A DNA stretch of 33,871 nucleotides from Pseudomonadota bacterium (GTDB lineage: Bacteria; Pseudomonadota; Gammaproteobacteria; Burkholderiales; JABEVD01): the NCBI GenBank assembly GCA_021845885.1, contig JAJZVB010000008.1:1-33871 (forward strand). The letters are read 5' to 3'. The notes beneath the pieces are model-generated. The model saw nothing but the letters and a program-made list of their open reading frames with translations, searched no databases and was not told the origin of the DNA. Of this stretch, positions 32,596 through 33,871 are shown piece after piece (the stretch's first letter is position 1; every line of letters begins with the position of its first letter). The translations under genes were made by a program, and so were the position numbers.

Positions 32596-33035
32596 GCGAA
32601 GGCTTCAGGATGATGGGCTTCATTGATCTCGATCGCGTCATCGAAATCGAAAGAAGGAATTACGATTTTCCCTGGACCAGGGGCAATTTCGCCGATTCCA
32701 TCGAATCGGGCTATTGCTGCCTGGTCATGGAAAGGAGCGGGTTCGTCGCAGGATACGGCGTGATGATGCAGGTTCTTGACGAAGCGCATCTGCTCAATTT
32801 GAGCGTTGCGGTCAACTGGCAGGGCATGGGAATGGGCAAAAAGCTGCTCATGCATTTCATCGATACCGCGAAAGGCATGGGCATGAACTCCTTCCATCTC
32901 GAAGTGAGGCCGTCGAACAGCGTGGCGCTCAATCTTTACAGGCGTGCAGGCTTTTCAGAAATCGCGGTGAGGCCCGATTATTATCCTGCGGAAAAGGGCA
33001 GGGAAGATGCGGTATTGATGAGGATGGATCTTTGA
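32592..33035 (+). CDS. rimI: Ribosomal protein N-acetyltransferase RimI
   Basis: This 147-residue GNAT enzyme acetylates the N-terminus of ribosomal protein S18 in E. coli. It shows IERRNYDFPWTRGNF near the start, the strand LLNLSVAVNWQGMGMGKKL with the acetyl-CoA pyrophosphate loop, LEVRPSNSVALNLYRRAGF, and the ending YYPAEKGREDAVLM. The TTG start at 32592 gives the same N-terminal length as E. coli RimI and has AGGAA upstream; ATG 32610 is the alternative. Both ends use TTGA overlaps with its neighbours. Confidence 0.94.
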   Translation: MSEGFRMMGFIDLDRVIEIERRNYDFPWTRGNFADSIESGYCCLVMERSGFVAGYGVMMQVLDEAHLLNLSVAVNWQGMGMGKKLLMHFIDTAKGMGMNSFHLEVRPSNSVALNLYRRAGFSEIAVRPDYYPAEKGREDAVLMRMDL

Positions 33036-33670
33036 ACAAAATGATGCTCGAGGAACTGGGCCTTCAGCCGGTCTGGAAGCTCAGGGAACGGGAAAGGGAA
33101 GTGCCGGGAGTCGCTGCAATGGGCTGGGAAGAACTCGGGAAAACGATTTCATCCTGCACGATCTGCCCTCTGCACAAGGGAAGGAACAAGGCCGTGGTCG
33201 GGGCAGGCAACCCGCATGCCGACTGGCTTTTTATCGGGGAGGCCCCGGGGGCGGAGGAAGACCGGACGGGGGAGCCTTTCGTCGGGCAGGCCGGGAAGCT
33301 TCTAGACAACATGCTCGCGGCGATAGGCCTTTCCAGGAAAAGCAACGTCTATATCGCCAACACCGTGAAATGCAGGCCGCCCGGAAACAGGAATCCGGAG
33401 CCTTCCGAAATGTCGGCATGCCGCCCTTATCTGGAAAGGCAGATCGAACTCGTCGGCCCCAAGCTCATCGTGATCCTGGGGCGGATCGCCGCGCAGTCCG
33501 TTCTGGATTCCGATGCGTCGATCGCGTCCCTCAGGGGGAAGCGCCATGCCTGCAGGAACGTTCCGGCAATCGTCACCTACCATCCAGCCTATCTGCTCAG
33601 GAATCCGGAGGACAAGGCGAAAGCCTGGGAAGACCTGTGTTTCGCCAGGAGGTTCATGAAGGAACTCTAA
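33032..33670 (+). CDS. Type 4 uracil-DNA glycosylase
   Basis: This 212-residue enzyme removes uracil from DNA. It has the family 4 signature FIGEAPGAEEDRTGEPFVGQ and four cysteines placed to bind a 4Fe-4S cluster (Cys42, Cys45, Cys114 in TVKCRPPGNRNP, and Cys130 in SACRPYL). The second catalytic-face motif is the His in VTYHPAYLLR. Family 4 proteins were once annotated as phage SPO1 DNA polymerase-related. The start is TTG 33032 by overlap with the rimI stop, or ATG 33041. It ends the tsaB-rimI-udg operon, directly before an IS element. Confidence 0.94.
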   Translation: MNKMMLEELGLQPVWKLREREREVPGVAAMGWEELGKTISSCTICPLHKGRNKAVVGAGNPHADWLFIGEAPGAEEDRTGEPFVGQAGKLLDNMLAAIGLSRKSNVYIANTVKCRPPGNRNPEPSEMSACRPYLERQIELVGPKLIVILGRIAAQSVLDSDASIASLRGKRHACRNVPAIVTYHPAYLLRNPEDKAKAWEDLCFARRFMKEL

Positions 33671-33689
33671 CCCGGAAATTTCATGATTG

Positions 33690-33871
33690 AGGTATCGGCA
33701 CAAGCTTGAAACCCGCATACAATCAGCTTGCGAGAAGATTATGTGAGGGGTTGTGCCGATGCCAGATTGTACCGCAAGTGAAATTGATTTTGGGCGTCTT
33801 GGGCGCCGGGTTGTGGAAGCGAATTTTCTGGGAGGTTCGATCAGTTCCGACGGGGGGCTGATGCTGCTCGA
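33690..33871 (+). mobile_element. IS1380-family insertion sequence, left part only
   Basis: The region after the glycosylase stop holds the 5' part of an IS1380-type transposase gene. The left terminal repeat should lie in 33685-33730, where TTGAAACCCGC (33706-33716) resembles subterminal sequence of this family. The exact end and target duplication cannot be fixed because the right end is outside the window, so the left boundary given is approximate. Confidence 0.6.
33759..33871 (+). CDS. IS1380-family transposase (N-terminal fragment, window edge)
   Basis: From ATG 33759 the visible 37 residues begin MPDCTASEIDFGRLGRRVVE, and continue with FLGGSISSDGGLMLL. The segment with SSDGG followed by Leu residues is the N-terminal hallmark of IS1380-family DDE transposases. 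The rest, including the catalytic triad, is outside the window, so intactness is unknown. Confidence 0.75.
   Translation, partial: MPDCTASEIDFGRLGRRVVEANFLGGSISSDGGLMLL

Noticed and set aside
1-33871. CRISPR arrays, tRNA or rRNA genes, prophage, toxin-antitoxin or defence cassettes
   Set aside because: No direct-repeat arrays, RNA-gene-like sequence or recognisable defence or phage proteins were found on either strand.

Overview
The window looks like chromosomal DNA of a motile Gram-negative proteobacterium, most likely a betaproteobacterium. I infer this from gene content only: TonB receptor, CheZ and CheV chemotaxis proteins, a FimV-like LysM protein, the MEP isoprenoid enzymes IspD and IspF, ThpR and a Host_attach protein. 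No rRNA or tRNA gene is present, so the placement is approximate. Arginine is often encoded by AGG, which is unusual for such DNA.

Layout. (1) 1-7279: a partial TonB-dependent receptor (-) diverges from a PAS-PAS-GGDEF-EAL protein (+). Next comes the scar of a decayed Anbu (bacterial proteasome homologue) locus: an alpha-E-domain fragment (-) abutting a headless, frameshifted Anbu gene (+). An EAL-CBS-GGDEF protein follows. The receptor and the EAL-CBS-GGDEF gene both have Pho-box-like promoters. (2) 7280-15279: a chemotaxis operon on the minus strand, in transcription order: a possible 55-residue small protein, cheV, cheV, cheY, cheZ, cheA, a chemoreceptor with a c-type haem motif, and a FimV-like gene. 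A sigma-28-like promoter precedes it. (3) 15280-22891: a GT-B glycosyltransferase-like gene, a small lipoprotein, the tightly coupled set mfd - CbbY-like phosphatase - serB (-), and a small membrane-anchored unknown. (4) 22256-25254: the AmmeMemoRadiSam trio (Memo, AMMECR1, radical SAM) followed by a dienelactone-hydrolase-like gene (-). (5) 25410-31286: a 1408-residue multi-sensor GGDEF-EAL protein translationally coupled to ispD-ispF-thpR. (6) 31274-33871: a 143-bp inverted-repeat element, a Host_attach gene (-), tsaB-rimI-type 4 uracil-DNA glycosylase (+), and the left part of an IS1380-family element running off the window.

Themes. Three large c-di-GMP enzymes and a full set of core chemotaxis regulators share 30 kb, so the region is rich in motility and lifestyle signalling. 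Genes are packed very tightly: ATGA or TTGA stop-start overlaps link mfd/cbbY-like/serB, memo/AMMECR1/radical SAM, the large GGDEF-EAL gene/ispD/ispF, and tsaB/rimI/udg. There is no CRISPR array, prophage or recognisable defence island. The best candidates for something undescribed are the rearranged Anbu scar, the small protein heading the chemotaxis operon, the proposed phosphate control of c-di-GMP genes, and the still poorly understood AmmeMemoRadiSam operon. With the small protein counted, no gene-free stretch exceeds 300 bases.
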